Source: REEB95 sp050729835 (GTDB lineage: Bacteria > Pseudomonadota > Alphaproteobacteria > ATCC43930 > CGMCC-115725). Taken from it: a stretch of 49,438 nt of DNA. The position numbers and the translations under genes are program-made. The first letter of the stretch is position 1. Each line of letters starts with the position of its first letter. Location of the stretch: NCBI GenBank assembly GCA_050729835.1, contig JBOHLS010000020.1:1-49438 (forward strand), given 5' to 3'. This document shows, one piece after another, positions 39,727 to 46,486 of this stretch. The notes beneath the pieces are model-generated. The model ran no database searches and was not told the origin of the DNA. It saw only the letters and a list, made by a program, of their open reading frames with translations.

Positions 39727-40560
39727 TCAGTTGCCGGCCGCCAGCTTCAGAAACTGCCGCTTCATGGCGTCGACCCGCGCGAGATAGGCGGCGGCGAGCT
39801 CGTCGCCGCAGCGCTCGCCGGCCGCCAGGCGGAAATGGCGGCGCGCGAAATTCGTCGCCGGCACGATGCCGCAAAGCTGGACGATCGCGGCAAGATCCTG
39901 AATTTGCCGCGGGCTGGCCGCGAGCGCGGGCTGGGCGGCGCGGATTTCCGCGACCTTGCGATCGAGGTACACCGCAGAGAGCTCGACGGCGTCGTGCGGC
40001 AGCACGCGCGTATAGAGGCTGGTGAACCAGCAGTCGTCGGTGACGGCGTGATCGCGGATGCAATAATGCCGCGCCTCGTCGAAGGCGGCGTCGGTCATCT
40101 GATACATGCCGACGGAGGTCGAGGCCGGCGCATAGATGCCGAAGGGATTCCACGCGAACCGCCAGCGCCAATAGGTGCGCGCGACGGGATTGCCGTCGCT
40201 TTCAATTTCGGCCAGCGCCGCCAGCAGCGCGGGCGGAATCGCCGGGGTGGAATAGCGGCGGAAGAGATCGGCGTAATCCCGCCACGCATCGTCCGGCGTC
40301 TTGGCGAGCGTGCCACCGAGCGGAAAGAACAATTCGGTCGGCTTGCGGACGACGTGATAGGAAAAATTCACCGCCGAGAAGACCGCGAGGATCGCGGCGA
40401 CGACGATCCCGATGCGGACGGCGCGCGGCAGCGCAGCGAGCCAGCGCCAGGCCCGGCGCAGGCGCTTTCGCCCGCACTCGATCCGGCGGCGGATGGCGCG
40501 CCAATCACGCCCGACGCGCGGCTTGCGAAACGAACCGCGGCCGACCCGCGATGAAGCCAT
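39727..40560 (-). CDS. Lytic transglycosylase-like peptidoglycan hydrolase
   Basis: A 277-aa protein with one N-terminal span (AVRIGIVVAAILAVFSAVNF) and a periplasmic SLT-like domain: IPPALLAALAEIESDGNPVA holds the catalytic Glu, TYWRWRFAWNPFGIYAPAST follows, and SVGMYQMTDAAFDEARHYCI is the GxYQ-type motif. IVQLCGIVPATNFARRHFRL closes the fold. Cys residues may pair. ATG 40560 gives a basic cytoplasmic stretch before the span. It is on the same strand as the 32-aa peptide and holin and was probably in one lysis operon before fic inserted. It carries the right copy of the 97-bp repeat. Confidence 0.8.
   Translation of the reverse strand: MASSRVGRGSFRKPRVGRDWRAIRRRIECGRKRLRRAWRWLAALPRAVRIGIVVAAILAVFSAVNFSYHVVRKPTELFFPLGGTLAKTPDDAWRDYADLFRRYSTPAIPPALLAALAEIESDGNPVARTYWRWRFAWNPFGIYAPASTSVGMYQMTDAAFDEARHYCIRDHAVTDDCWFTSLYTRVLPHDAVELSAVYLDRKVAEIRAAQPALAASPRQIQDLAAIVQLCGIVPATNFARRHFRLAAGERCGDELAAAYLARVDAMKRQFLKLAAGN
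39844..39940. repeat. 97-bp direct repeat, right copy, inside the transglycosylase gene
   Basis: Same sequence as 38402-38498 at 91 of 97 positions. Here it is in the intact reading frame encoding the enzyme's C-terminal part. Confidence 0.8.
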
Positions 40561-40640
40561 GGGCAGCGAGGCTAGAAACGGCTCGGGGCTTTTTCGTGGC
40601 GGCGATCGCACGCCGCGCTGCCGCCGGGCAGACGGCCGGC

Positions 40641-40680
40641 ACCCCCTCACCCTGCCCTCTCCCCCAAGGGGGAGAGGGAG
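40641..40680. repeat. Palindrome family A, short copy
   Basis: ACCCCCTCACCCTGCCCTCT, then CCCCC, AA, GGGGG and AGAGGGAG. The inner arms CCCTCTCCCCC/GGGGGAGAGGG pair perfectly around AA. Between the transglycosylase and VOC genes. Confidence 0.7.
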
Positions 40681-40808
40681 AAGAAAAGGAAGCGCATCGG
40701 CGCCACGCCTTCGCAAGCGGGGCGAGGGATTTCCGGTCCGGCCGCGGCGGCGGACGACGACAAGGCGCCACGCAACTCAAGGCTGCGGAAGAACGCGGCG
40801 CCGCGCCA

Positions 40809-41468
40809 TCACTTGCCCAGCTTCTTGCCTTGGGTCGCCAGCGAGCGCTCCTTCTGGCGCTGGATCGCCTTGGCCGACAACTTGCGCATCAGCGTCGGGT
40901 TCTTGAGCCGCGTGTCCTGGCCCTTCACCGGATTCTGGATCGCCTCCTCGAGCGAGTGCGCCCATTTCCACTCCTCGCGCGGCCGCGCCTTTTGCCCGGG
41001 GGTGAGCCGATCGAGGCCCCAGAAGATCTCGAGCCGGTGGTTGTCGGGATCGCGGAACTCGACCGCGATCTGGACGCCGGCGCGGCGGCGGCCCTCGAAG
41101 TCGATCGGCACCTTGTGCTGCTCGAGATGGGCGCGCGCGGCCAGCACATCGTCCAAGGTCGCGACCTCGAAAGCGATGTGGTTCAATTCGAAATTGTCGT
41201 TGGGCTTGTCCTTTTCCATCGAGCCGACGAGCGCCAAAGAGTGGTGATCCAGGCCGCAGCGCAGGAAGGCCATGCCGCCCGGCGCCATATCGGCGGGATA
41301 GATGTCCGAGACCTCGAAGCCCATGATCTCGGTGTAGAAGGCGAGCGAGCGCTCGAGATCGGCGCAGTTGATGACGATGTGGCCGAGCTTGGCGAGCTTG
41401 AACGGCAGGCCCTTGGGCTTGACGTAGCGCCGCTTCAACTCTTCGATCTTGGCCTGATCGATCGCCAT
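40809..41468 (-). CDS. VOC-superfamily protein (glyoxalase/extradiol dioxygenase fold)
   Basis: A 219-aa protein. GHIVINCADLERSLAFYTEI provides the first metal-binding His, LNHIAFEVATLDDVLAARAH the second, and HRLEIFWGLDR the Glu ligand, the classic H-H-E set of vicinal-oxygen-chelate enzymes. GGMAFLRCGLDHHSLALVG and IQIAVEFRDPDNHRLEI-like stretches match catechol 2,3-dioxygenase-type members. The last 70 residues are basic and helical (EEWKWAHSLEEAIQNPVKGQ, LSAKAIQRQKERSLATQGKK), an unusual tail. ATG 41468 is preferred; the frame upstream is repeat-derived. No degradation pathway genes are adjacent, so substrate is unknown. Confidence 0.85.
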   Translation of the reverse strand: MAIDQAKIEELKRRYVKPKGLPFKLAKLGHIVINCADLERSLAFYTEIMGFEVSDIYPADMAPGGMAFLRCGLDHHSLALVGSMEKDKPNDNFELNHIAFEVATLDDVLAARAHLEQHKVPIDFEGRRRAGVQIAVEFRDPDNHRLEIFWGLDRLTPGQKARPREEWKWAHSLEEAIQNPVKGQDTRLKNPTLMRKLSAKAIQRQKERSLATQGKKLGK

Positions 41469-41545
41469 GACGCCCCTCGCATTTCCCTCGTGGCCGCGAA
41501 CTTTAGCGCCCGGCCCGGGCGAAGTCAGCAGGCGACCTAGTTTCA

Positions 41546-41708
41546 CCACGGAGGCACGGAGAACACGAAGGCGGGGCATCTTCTCGCGTGTCATCGCGAG
41601 GACCGCGCACGAAGCGACGCGGGACGAAGCGATCCAGCGCCGCCTGGATTGCTTCGCGCCGCGCCGGCGCTCGCAATGACGTCCTTCGTGTCTTCCGCGT
41701 CTTCGTGG
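41546..41708. repeat. Nested inverted repeat: 26-bp outer arms around a family B palindrome
   Basis: Outer arms 41546-41571 (CCACGGAGGCACGGAGAACA..) and 41683-41708 are inverse copies with five mismatches in 26. Inside lies a family B element at 41590-41680 (GTCATCGCGAGG ... GCTCGCAATGAC) that has its own GCGATCCAG / CTGGATTGC arms. The whole resembles a small MITE-like or structured RNA unit between the VOC and GNAT genes. Confidence 0.7.
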
Positions 41709-41712
41709 CGGT

Positions 41713-42138
41713 TCACAACGTGCGGTACATCACCAGGGCGTCAACCGGGCCGAGGCGCGGATGGCGGAAGGCGCCGGGCAGCCGCCCGACGATGGCGAAG
41801 CCGCACTGCTCCCACAACCGGATGGCGCGCTCGTTGGTGGCAACGACGAGGTTGAACTGCATGGCGCGGAAGCCACGCGCCCGCGCCACATCGAGCGAAT
41901 GGGCGCACATGGCGCAGGCGACGCCGCGGCCGGCGGATTTCGCCGCGGTGACGTAGCCGCAGTTGGCGACGTGCGCGCCGCCGCCGCGCTGGTTCGCCTG
42001 GAGATAATAAGTGCCGACGACGGCGCCAGAGCACTGCCGGACTTCACAAAACGGCTTGGCGCCCGGTGCCACGACATAGCCGTAGCTTCCGGTGCGGCGC
42101 GGCGAGAGCGTGACAGGACGGGCCGGCGGCGGCATCGG
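41713..42138 (-). CDS. GNAT-family acetyltransferase, N-terminus degraded
   Basis: The C-terminal 110 residues are a good GNAT core: VVGTYYLQANQRGGGAHVAN, CGYVTAAKSAGRGVACAMCA (acetyl-CoA loop, RGxA-like with Gly-Arg-Gly), AMQFNLVVATNERAIRLWEQ and FAIVGRLPGAFRHPRLGPVD. Usual members have about 165 residues with an N-terminal strand and helix forming the acceptor site. Here that part is replaced by Pro/Arg/Ser-rich sequence (MPMPPPARPVTLSPRRTGSY), so about 30 residues are missing. ATG 42138, near AACAGGT, is a possible start; the frame is open up to 42228. It may be a decaying gene. Acceptor unknown. Confidence 0.6.
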   Translation of the reverse strand, partial: PMPPPARPVTLSPRRTGSYGYVVAPGAKPFCEVRQCSGAVVGTYYLQANQRGGGAHVANCGYVTAAKSAGRGVACAMCAHSLDVARARGFRAMQFNLVVATNERAIRLWEQCGFAIVGRLPGAFRHPRLGPVDALVMYRTL

Positions 42139-42272
42139 CATACCTGTTTTGTTCTTATCTTGGAGCGTGCAACCATGACGCAGGATTTCCGCCCTCACCG
42201 GCCTGTATCCACTGGAAATGCGCGGCATTCGCGTGACCAGACGAATGCAACTAGGGACCAGTGTACGCTTAA

Positions 42273-42291
42273 AACGTCAACGTATCAACGT
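42273..42291. promoter_or_regulatory. Three AACGT repeats before the XRE-S24 gene
   Basis: AACGT occurs at 42273, 42279 and 42287 within AAAACGTCAACGTATCAACG, ending four bases before the first possible ATG. It is an A/T-rich patch in GC-rich DNA and a likely operator/promoter for the regulator's own gene. Confidence 0.4.
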
Positions 42292-42294
42292 AAT

Positions 42295-43047
42295 ATGCGT
42301 ATAGCGATGGACGGCGCCAGCGTACAGACTTGGCAGATGCCCGCGATCTCTGCCGCTTCGCGCAAGCTCAAGCAGCTCCGCCAGCGCGCCGGACTGTCGA
42401 TTCGCCAGGTGGCGCAGGCGCTGGGCATGGAATACGGCAGCTCGTACCAGCATTACGAGGACCGCTTCAAAAAGCCGCTGCTGCCGCTCGAACTGGCCCT
42501 TAAGCTGGTGCCAATCTTCGCGCCGGCCGGGATCGAAGCGGTCGAGCTCTATGCCCTGGCCGGCGTCGATGCCACCGGCGAACGACCGGCGGGCGCCGCC
42601 ACCGCGGGCAACAAAAGCGAAGTGGCGGGGCGCATCCTGCGAATTCCCGAGCTCGACGTGCGCGCCGCAGCGGGCGACGGCCTGACCGGCGGCGGCGAGA
42701 AGGTGATCGACGAGTGGAGCTTGCCGAGCGGCATGGTGCGGCACTACTCGACCGCGCCGGCCGGCGACCTGCGCATCATCACGGTGATGGGCGACAGCAT
42801 GGAGCCGACGCTGCAACCCGGCCAGCGCATCCTGGTCGACACCGGCGACCGCAACCCCAGCCCGCCCGGCGTGTTCGTCGTCTGGGACGGGCTCGGGCTC
42901 ATCGTCAAACGCTGCCAGGTGGTACCGCACAGCGCACCGCCGCGCGTCCGCATCACCTCCGACAATCCGAAATACGACGCCTACGAGCGGACGCTGTCCG
43001 AGGCCTACATCCAGGGCCGCGTCATCGGCCAGTGGCGCTGGCTCTAA
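42295..43047 (+). CDS. XRE-family regulator with S24 (LexA-like) self-cleavage domain
   Basis: A protein of up to 250 aa. The N-terminal helix-turn-helix is KLKQLRQRAGLSIRQVAQAL followed by GMEYGSSYQHYEDRFKKP. The C-terminal half is a peptidase S24 domain: TVMGDSMEPTLQPGQRILVD carries the catalytic Ser, and GLGLIVKRCQ the Lys; RITSDNPKYDAYE and EAYIQGRVIGQWRW are typical of phage-repressor-like members. A cleavage site (Ala/Cys-Gly) is not obvious; DVRAAAGDG is the candidate. ATG 42295 is taken; ATG 42307 or 42337 are alternatives. Such proteins repress genes until RecA-stimulated cleavage. No phage genes adjoin, so its regulon is unknown. Confidence 0.85.
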   Translation: MRIAMDGASVQTWQMPAISAASRKLKQLRQRAGLSIRQVAQALGMEYGSSYQHYEDRFKKPLLPLELALKLVPIFAPAGIEAVELYALAGVDATGERPAGAATAGNKSEVAGRILRIPELDVRAAAGDGLTGGGEKVIDEWSLPSGMVRHYSTAPAGDLRIITVMGDSMEPTLQPGQRILVDTGDRNPSPPGVFVVWDGLGLIVKRCQVVPHSAPPRVRITSDNPKYDAYERTLSEAYIQGRVIGQWRWL

Positions 43048-43066
43048 ACCGCGAACGCCGGCGCGA

Positions 43067-44266
43067 TTAGATCTGCTTCAGCGCCCGATCAAGATCGTCG
43101 ATCAGATCGGCCTCGTCCTCGATCCCGGCCGAGATGCGGATGAACGCGTCGGAGATGCCGATCGCCGTGCGCTCCTCCGGCGACAGGCGCCGATGCGTCG
43201 TCGTCGCCGGATGAGTGCTGAGGCTCTTGGTGTCGCCCAGATTGTTCGAGACGTCGATGAGCTTGAGCGCATTCATCACGCGAAAGGCATCGGTCTTCGA
43301 CGCGCCGGCCTCGAAGCAGACGACGCTGCCGAAGCCGCTCATCTGCTTGGCGGCGAGCGCATGCTGCGGATGCGAGGCGAGGCCGGGATAGAGCGTGCCC
43401 TTGACCTTGGGGTGCTTCTCCAAGAACCGCGCCAGCGCCAGCGCGACCTCGCACTGACGGCGGACCCGCATCTCGAGGGTCTCGAGCCCCTTGACCAGGA
43501 GCCATGCATTGAACGGCGACAGCGACGGGCCGGTGTGGCGCAGGAAATTCAACAGGTAATCATCGAAGAATTTCTTCGGCCCGAGAATGGCGCCGCCAAG
43601 GCTGCGGCCCTGGCCGTCGATATGCTTGGTGGCTGAATAGACGACGATGTCGGCGCCGAACGCGAGCGGCTTTTGCAGCAGCGGCGAGGCGAAGACGTTG
43701 TCGACGATCAGCAGCGCGCCCTTGGCATGGGCAAGCTCGGCCACCGCCTTCAAGTCGATGATCTCGAGCGTCGGGTTCGACGGGCTCTCGACGAAGACGG
43801 CGCGCGCGCCCTTGGCCAGCGCCTTCTCCCAAGCGGCGCGGTCGCGGCCGTCGACCAGCTCGGTCGCGACGCCAAACCGCGGCAGAATCTGAGTCAGGAT
43901 ATGGAGGCACGAGCCGAACAGCGCGCGCGAGGCAACGACGCGGTCGCCGGCTTTGAGAAAGCAGGCAAACGCGGCGAAGACCGCCGCCATGCCGCTGCCG
44001 GTGGCGCGGCACATCTCGGCGCCTTCGAGCAACCGCAGCCGCTCCTCGAACATCGACACGGTCGGGTTGGCATAGCGGCTATAGACGAAACGCAGGCCGT
44101 CGGTGGCGAAGGCCGCCTCGGCTTCCTCCGCGGACTGGTAGACGAAGCCCGAGGTCATGAAGATGGCTTCGTCGGTCTCGAGGAATTGGCTGCGTTGCAG
44201 GCCGCCGCGGGTGGCGACGGTGCGCGGACGCCAGGAAGCGGGCGGCGGCGGGGGCGTTAAAGGCAT
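43067..44266 (-). CDS. metZ: O-succinylhomoserine sulfhydrylase (MetZ)
   Basis: A 399-aa PLP enzyme of the Cys/Met-metabolism family that makes homocysteine from O-succinylhomoserine and sulfide. The Schiff-base Lys is Lys214 in YSATKHIDGQGR. RFVYSRYANPTVSMFEERL, ATGSGMAAVFAAF, FVESPSNPTLEIIDLKAVAE and SLGDTKSLSTHPATTTHRRL (written here NNLGDTKSLSTHPATTTHRR) are conserved. The assignment to MetZ rather than cystathionine gamma-synthase rests on the THRRLSPEER and Gln-Gly-Arg context and the SAM-II riboswitch upstream. GGAGAAG precedes ATG 44266. It is single-gene, controlled by riboswitch and attenuator. Confidence 0.93.
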   Translation of the reverse strand: MPLTPPPPPASWRPRTVATRGGLQRSQFLETDEAIFMTSGFVYQSAEEAEAAFATDGLRFVYSRYANPTVSMFEERLRLLEGAEMCRATGSGMAAVFAAFACFLKAGDRVVASRALFGSCLHILTQILPRFGVATELVDGRDRAAWEKALAKGARAVFVESPSNPTLEIIDLKAVAELAHAKGALLIVDNVFASPLLQKPLAFGADIVVYSATKHIDGQGRSLGGAILGPKKFFDDYLLNFLRHTGPSLSPFNAWLLVKGLETLEMRVRRQCEVALALARFLEKHPKVKGTLYPGLASHPQHALAAKQMSGFGSVVCFEAGASKTDAFRVMNALKLIDVSNNLGDTKSLSTHPATTTHRRLSPEERTAIGISDAFIRISAGIEDEADLIDDLDRALKQI

Positions 44267-44317
44267 CGTTCTTCTCCATCGTTCGCCGACGCGGCCGTCG
44301 TAAAAATCCGGGCCAAC

Positions 44318-44349
44318 AAAAAAGCCCTGTCCCGCACGGGTCAGGGCTT
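44318..44349 (-). terminator. Intrinsic terminator between the SAM-II riboswitch and metZ
   Basis: Minus strand: GAAGCCCTGACCCGTGCGGG, ACAGGGCTTTTTTG. AAGCCCTG pairs with CAGGGCTT and an inner CCCG..CGGG extends it, followed by six T. It sits upstream of the metZ start, so it is an attenuator rather than a gene end. Confidence 0.85.
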
Positions 44350-44354
44350 CAATG

Positions 44355-44418
44355 AGCCTCCGACCTTTTAGCGGGATTTTTTACGTGGCCGCAAGCCGGT
44401 CGGCTCAAATCACCACGA
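44355..44418 (-). promoter_or_regulatory. SAM-II riboswitch (metA element) of metZ
   Basis: Minus strand: CGTGGTGATTTGAGCCGACC, GGCTTGCGGCCACGTAAAAA, ATCCCGCTAAAAGGTCGGAG. P1 is CGTGG/CCACG; the pseudoknot P2 is CCGACC with GGTCGG; GATTTG, CTTGC and GCTAAAAGG are the SAM-II consensus. A terminator follows 6 bp later. Confidence 0.93.
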
Positions 44419-44489
44419 TTAGGACATTATGCCTACCCCTTCCCGACTCCGCTCGTCAAGTGAGATGCTGGTCACGAGGGGGAAATTGC

Positions 44490-44945
44490 ATGCGTCATTT
44501 CGCATCGCTCGACGCGCTTGCCCAGGCTGCGGGCGAGACGCTCGGCACCAGCGACTGGGTGAGGGTGACGCAGGACGCGATCGACAAATTCGCCGAAGCG
44601 ACCGGCGACCATCAATGGATCCACGTCGATCGCGAACGGGCCAAGACCTCGCCCTTCCGCACGACGGTGGCGCACGGTTATCTCACGCTGGCACTGGCGC
44701 CGCGGCTGATGGACCAGATCTACAAGGTCGACGACATCCGCCTGCGGATCAATTACGGCCTCAACAAGGTGCGCTTCACCGAGCCGGTGAAAAGTGGCGC
44801 GCGGGTACGCATGACGTTGAAGCTGCTGAGCGTCGATCGGACGCCCAAGGGCGCACGGGTGATCAGCGAGGCGTGGTTCGAGATCGAGGGCGTGGCGCGG
44901 CCGGCTTGCGTTGCCGAGCTGGTCGCGGTTCTAGTGCCGGCCTAA
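44490..44945 (+). CDS. MaoC-like (R)-specific enoyl-CoA hydratase
   Basis: A 151-aa hot-dog-fold enzyme. The catalytic Asp-His pair is in FAEATGDHQWIHVDRERAK; SPFRTTVAHGYLTLALAPRL (hot-dog helix) and INYGLNKVRFTEPVKSGARV are conserved among MaoC dehydratases that hydrate (R)-enoyl-CoA. ATG 44490 follows GAGGGGGAAATTGC. It diverges from metZ and its stop overlaps the convergent ABC permease gene by 4 bp. Physiological substrate (beta-oxidation, PHA or side-chain CoA) cannot be told. Confidence 0.92.
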   Translation: MRHFASLDALAQAAGETLGTSDWVRVTQDAIDKFAEATGDHQWIHVDRERAKTSPFRTTVAHGYLTLALAPRLMDQIYKVDDIRLRINYGLNKVRFTEPVKSGARVRMTLKLLSVDRTPKGARVISEAWFEIEGVARPACVAELVAVLVPA

Positions 44946-45730
44946 TCGGAAGGCTCGAGCGCGCTTTCATGCCAATGGCGCAGCAACCGGCGCGACAGCC
45001 ATGACAACACGGCGAAGATCGCGATGCCGGTCAGCGACAGCAGGAACAGCGCGGCGAACATACGCGGAATCTCGAGGCGATAGCCCGCTTCGATGATGCG
45101 CGACGCCAGGCCGGTTTCGGCGCCGCCGGTGCCGGCGACGAACTCGGCGACCACCGCGCCGATCAGCGCCAAGCCGCCGCTGATCCGCACGCCGGCCAGG
45201 AACAGCGGCAGCGCCGAGGGCAGCCGCAGCAAGCACAACATCCGCCAACGCGACGCGCCGTAAAGGCGGAAGAGATCGACGAGGTTGCGGTCGGCGCTGT
45301 TCAAGCCGAGCGTGGTGTTGGCGACGATCGGAAAGAAGGCGACGATGGTGGCGCAGACCAGCAGCGCGACGAAGACGTCGTTGACCCAGATGATGATGAG
45401 CGGCGCGATCGCCACCACCGGAGTCACCTGGAGGATGACCGCATAGGGGAAAAAGCTGAGCTCGATGGTCTTCGACAACGAGAACAGCACCGCGAGGCTG
45501 CCGCCGAGCGCCACGGCCACCGCCAGCGCCGCGACCGTGATCCGGAGCGTGACCAGCAGCGAGGCCAGCAGACTCGGCCCATCGCGGAGCAACGTTTCAG
45601 CGACGAGCCAAGGCCCCGGCAAGACATAGGGCGGAATAGCGAACCACCACACGATCCCGCGCCAAAGGGCGATGACGAGGGCGCCAACCATGACCGGCCC
45701 GACGATCCGCGCGAGGCGCTGACCGTTCAT
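44942..45730 (-). CDS. ABC transporter permease, NitT/TauT type
   Basis: A 262-aa inner-membrane component with six spans. The EAA loop that docks the ATPase is LFRLYGASRWRMLCLLRLPS then ALPLFLAGVRISGGLALIGA, with the conserved Gly. FPYAVILQVTPVVAIAPLII is the signature of SsuC/TauC-like permeases. ATG 45730 overlaps the ATPase stop as ATGA. It is the last gene of an operon in the order substrate-binding protein, ATPase, permease, and pairs with both. Substrate class (sulfonates, pyrimidine precursors) is set by the binding protein and is not certain. Confidence 0.92.
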   Translation of the reverse strand: MNGQRLARIVGPVMVGALVIALWRGIVWWFAIPPYVLPGPWLVAETLLRDGPSLLASLLVTLRITVAALAVAVALGGSLAVLFSLSKTIELSFFPYAVILQVTPVVAIAPLIIIWVNDVFVALLVCATIVAFFPIVANTTLGLNSADRNLVDLFRLYGASRWRMLCLLRLPSALPLFLAGVRISGGLALIGAVVAEFVAGTGGAETGLASRIIEAGYRLEIPRMFAALFLLSLTGIAIFAVLSWLSRRLLRHWHESALEPSD

Positions 45731-46482
45731 GCCATCGCTTCCGCCAGCCGGCGCGACACCGTGCGGCAACATGCGGCGTAAGGCTCGGTCAGTCGCAAGG
45801 CATTGTCGCGCGTTTCGGGCAGATCGACCGCGAGATCGGCGACGATGCGCCCCGGCCGCTTGGTCATCACGACGATCCGGTTTGACAGGAACACCGATTC
45901 AAACACGCTGTGGGTGACAAAAACGACGGTGCAGCGGTGCCGCCACCAGAGCGCGCGCAAATCCTCGTTGAGCTTGAAGCGGGTGATCTCGTCGAGCGCA
46001 GCGAACGGCTCGTCGAGCAGCAATAGCGCCGGCTCGGTCACCAGCGCGCGGGCGATCGAGACGCGCATGCGCATACCGCCCGACAGCTGGCGCGGATAGG
46101 CGCGCGCGAATTCGCCGAGGCCCAGTGAATCCAGCATGGCCGCGATGCGCGGCGCCGCGGCGTGGCGCGCGACGCCGTTCAAGCGCAGCGGCAGATAGAC
46201 GTTGTCCGATACCGTTGCCCAGGGCATCAGCGTCGGCTCCTGGAAGACGAAGCCGATCCGGCCGGCAAGATCGGCGGCGCGTTCGAGACGCCCGGCGCTG
46301 GGCTCCGCGAGGCCGGCGAGGATCCGCAGCAATGTGCTCTTGCCGCAGCCCGAGGGGCCAAGCACGCCGAGGAACTCGCCCGGCATTACCGCCAGGTCGA
46401 CGCCGGCCAAGGCCACGACGCCGTTGCCGAACGACTTCGCCAGCGCGGCGGCGGCAACCAGGGTCTCGGCCACGCCGCGCAC
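45727..46482 (-). CDS. ABC transporter ATPase, NitT/TauT type
   Basis: A 251-aa ATPase. Walker A is LGPSGCGKSTLLRILAGLAE, Q-loop GFVFQEPTLMPWATVSDNV, signature LSGGMRMRVSIARALV, Walker B ALLLLDEPFAALDE and H-loop VVFVTHSVFESVFLSNRIVV, in the SsuB/TauB style. GTG 46482 is the likely start, four bases after the stop of the binding-protein gene; other in-frame starts lie only a few codons inside. It is coupled to the permease by ATGA overlap. Confidence 0.93.
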   Translation of the reverse strand: MRGVAETLVAAAALAKSFGNGVVALAGVDLAVMPGEFLGVLGPSGCGKSTLLRILAGLAEPSAGRLERAADLAGRIGFVFQEPTLMPWATVSDNVYLPLRLNGVARHAAAPRIAAMLDSLGLGEFARAYPRQLSGGMRMRVSIARALVTEPALLLLDEPFAALDEITRFKLNEDLRALWWRHRCTVVFVTHSVFESVFLSNRIVVMTKRPGRIVADLAVDLPETRDNALRLTEPYAACCRTVSRRLAEAMA

Positions 46483-46486
46483 CCGC

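Noticed and set aside
37656..40560. A complete gene-transfer-agent or prophage locus
   Set aside because: No capsid, portal, terminase or tail genes are in the window; only lysis-type genes are seen.
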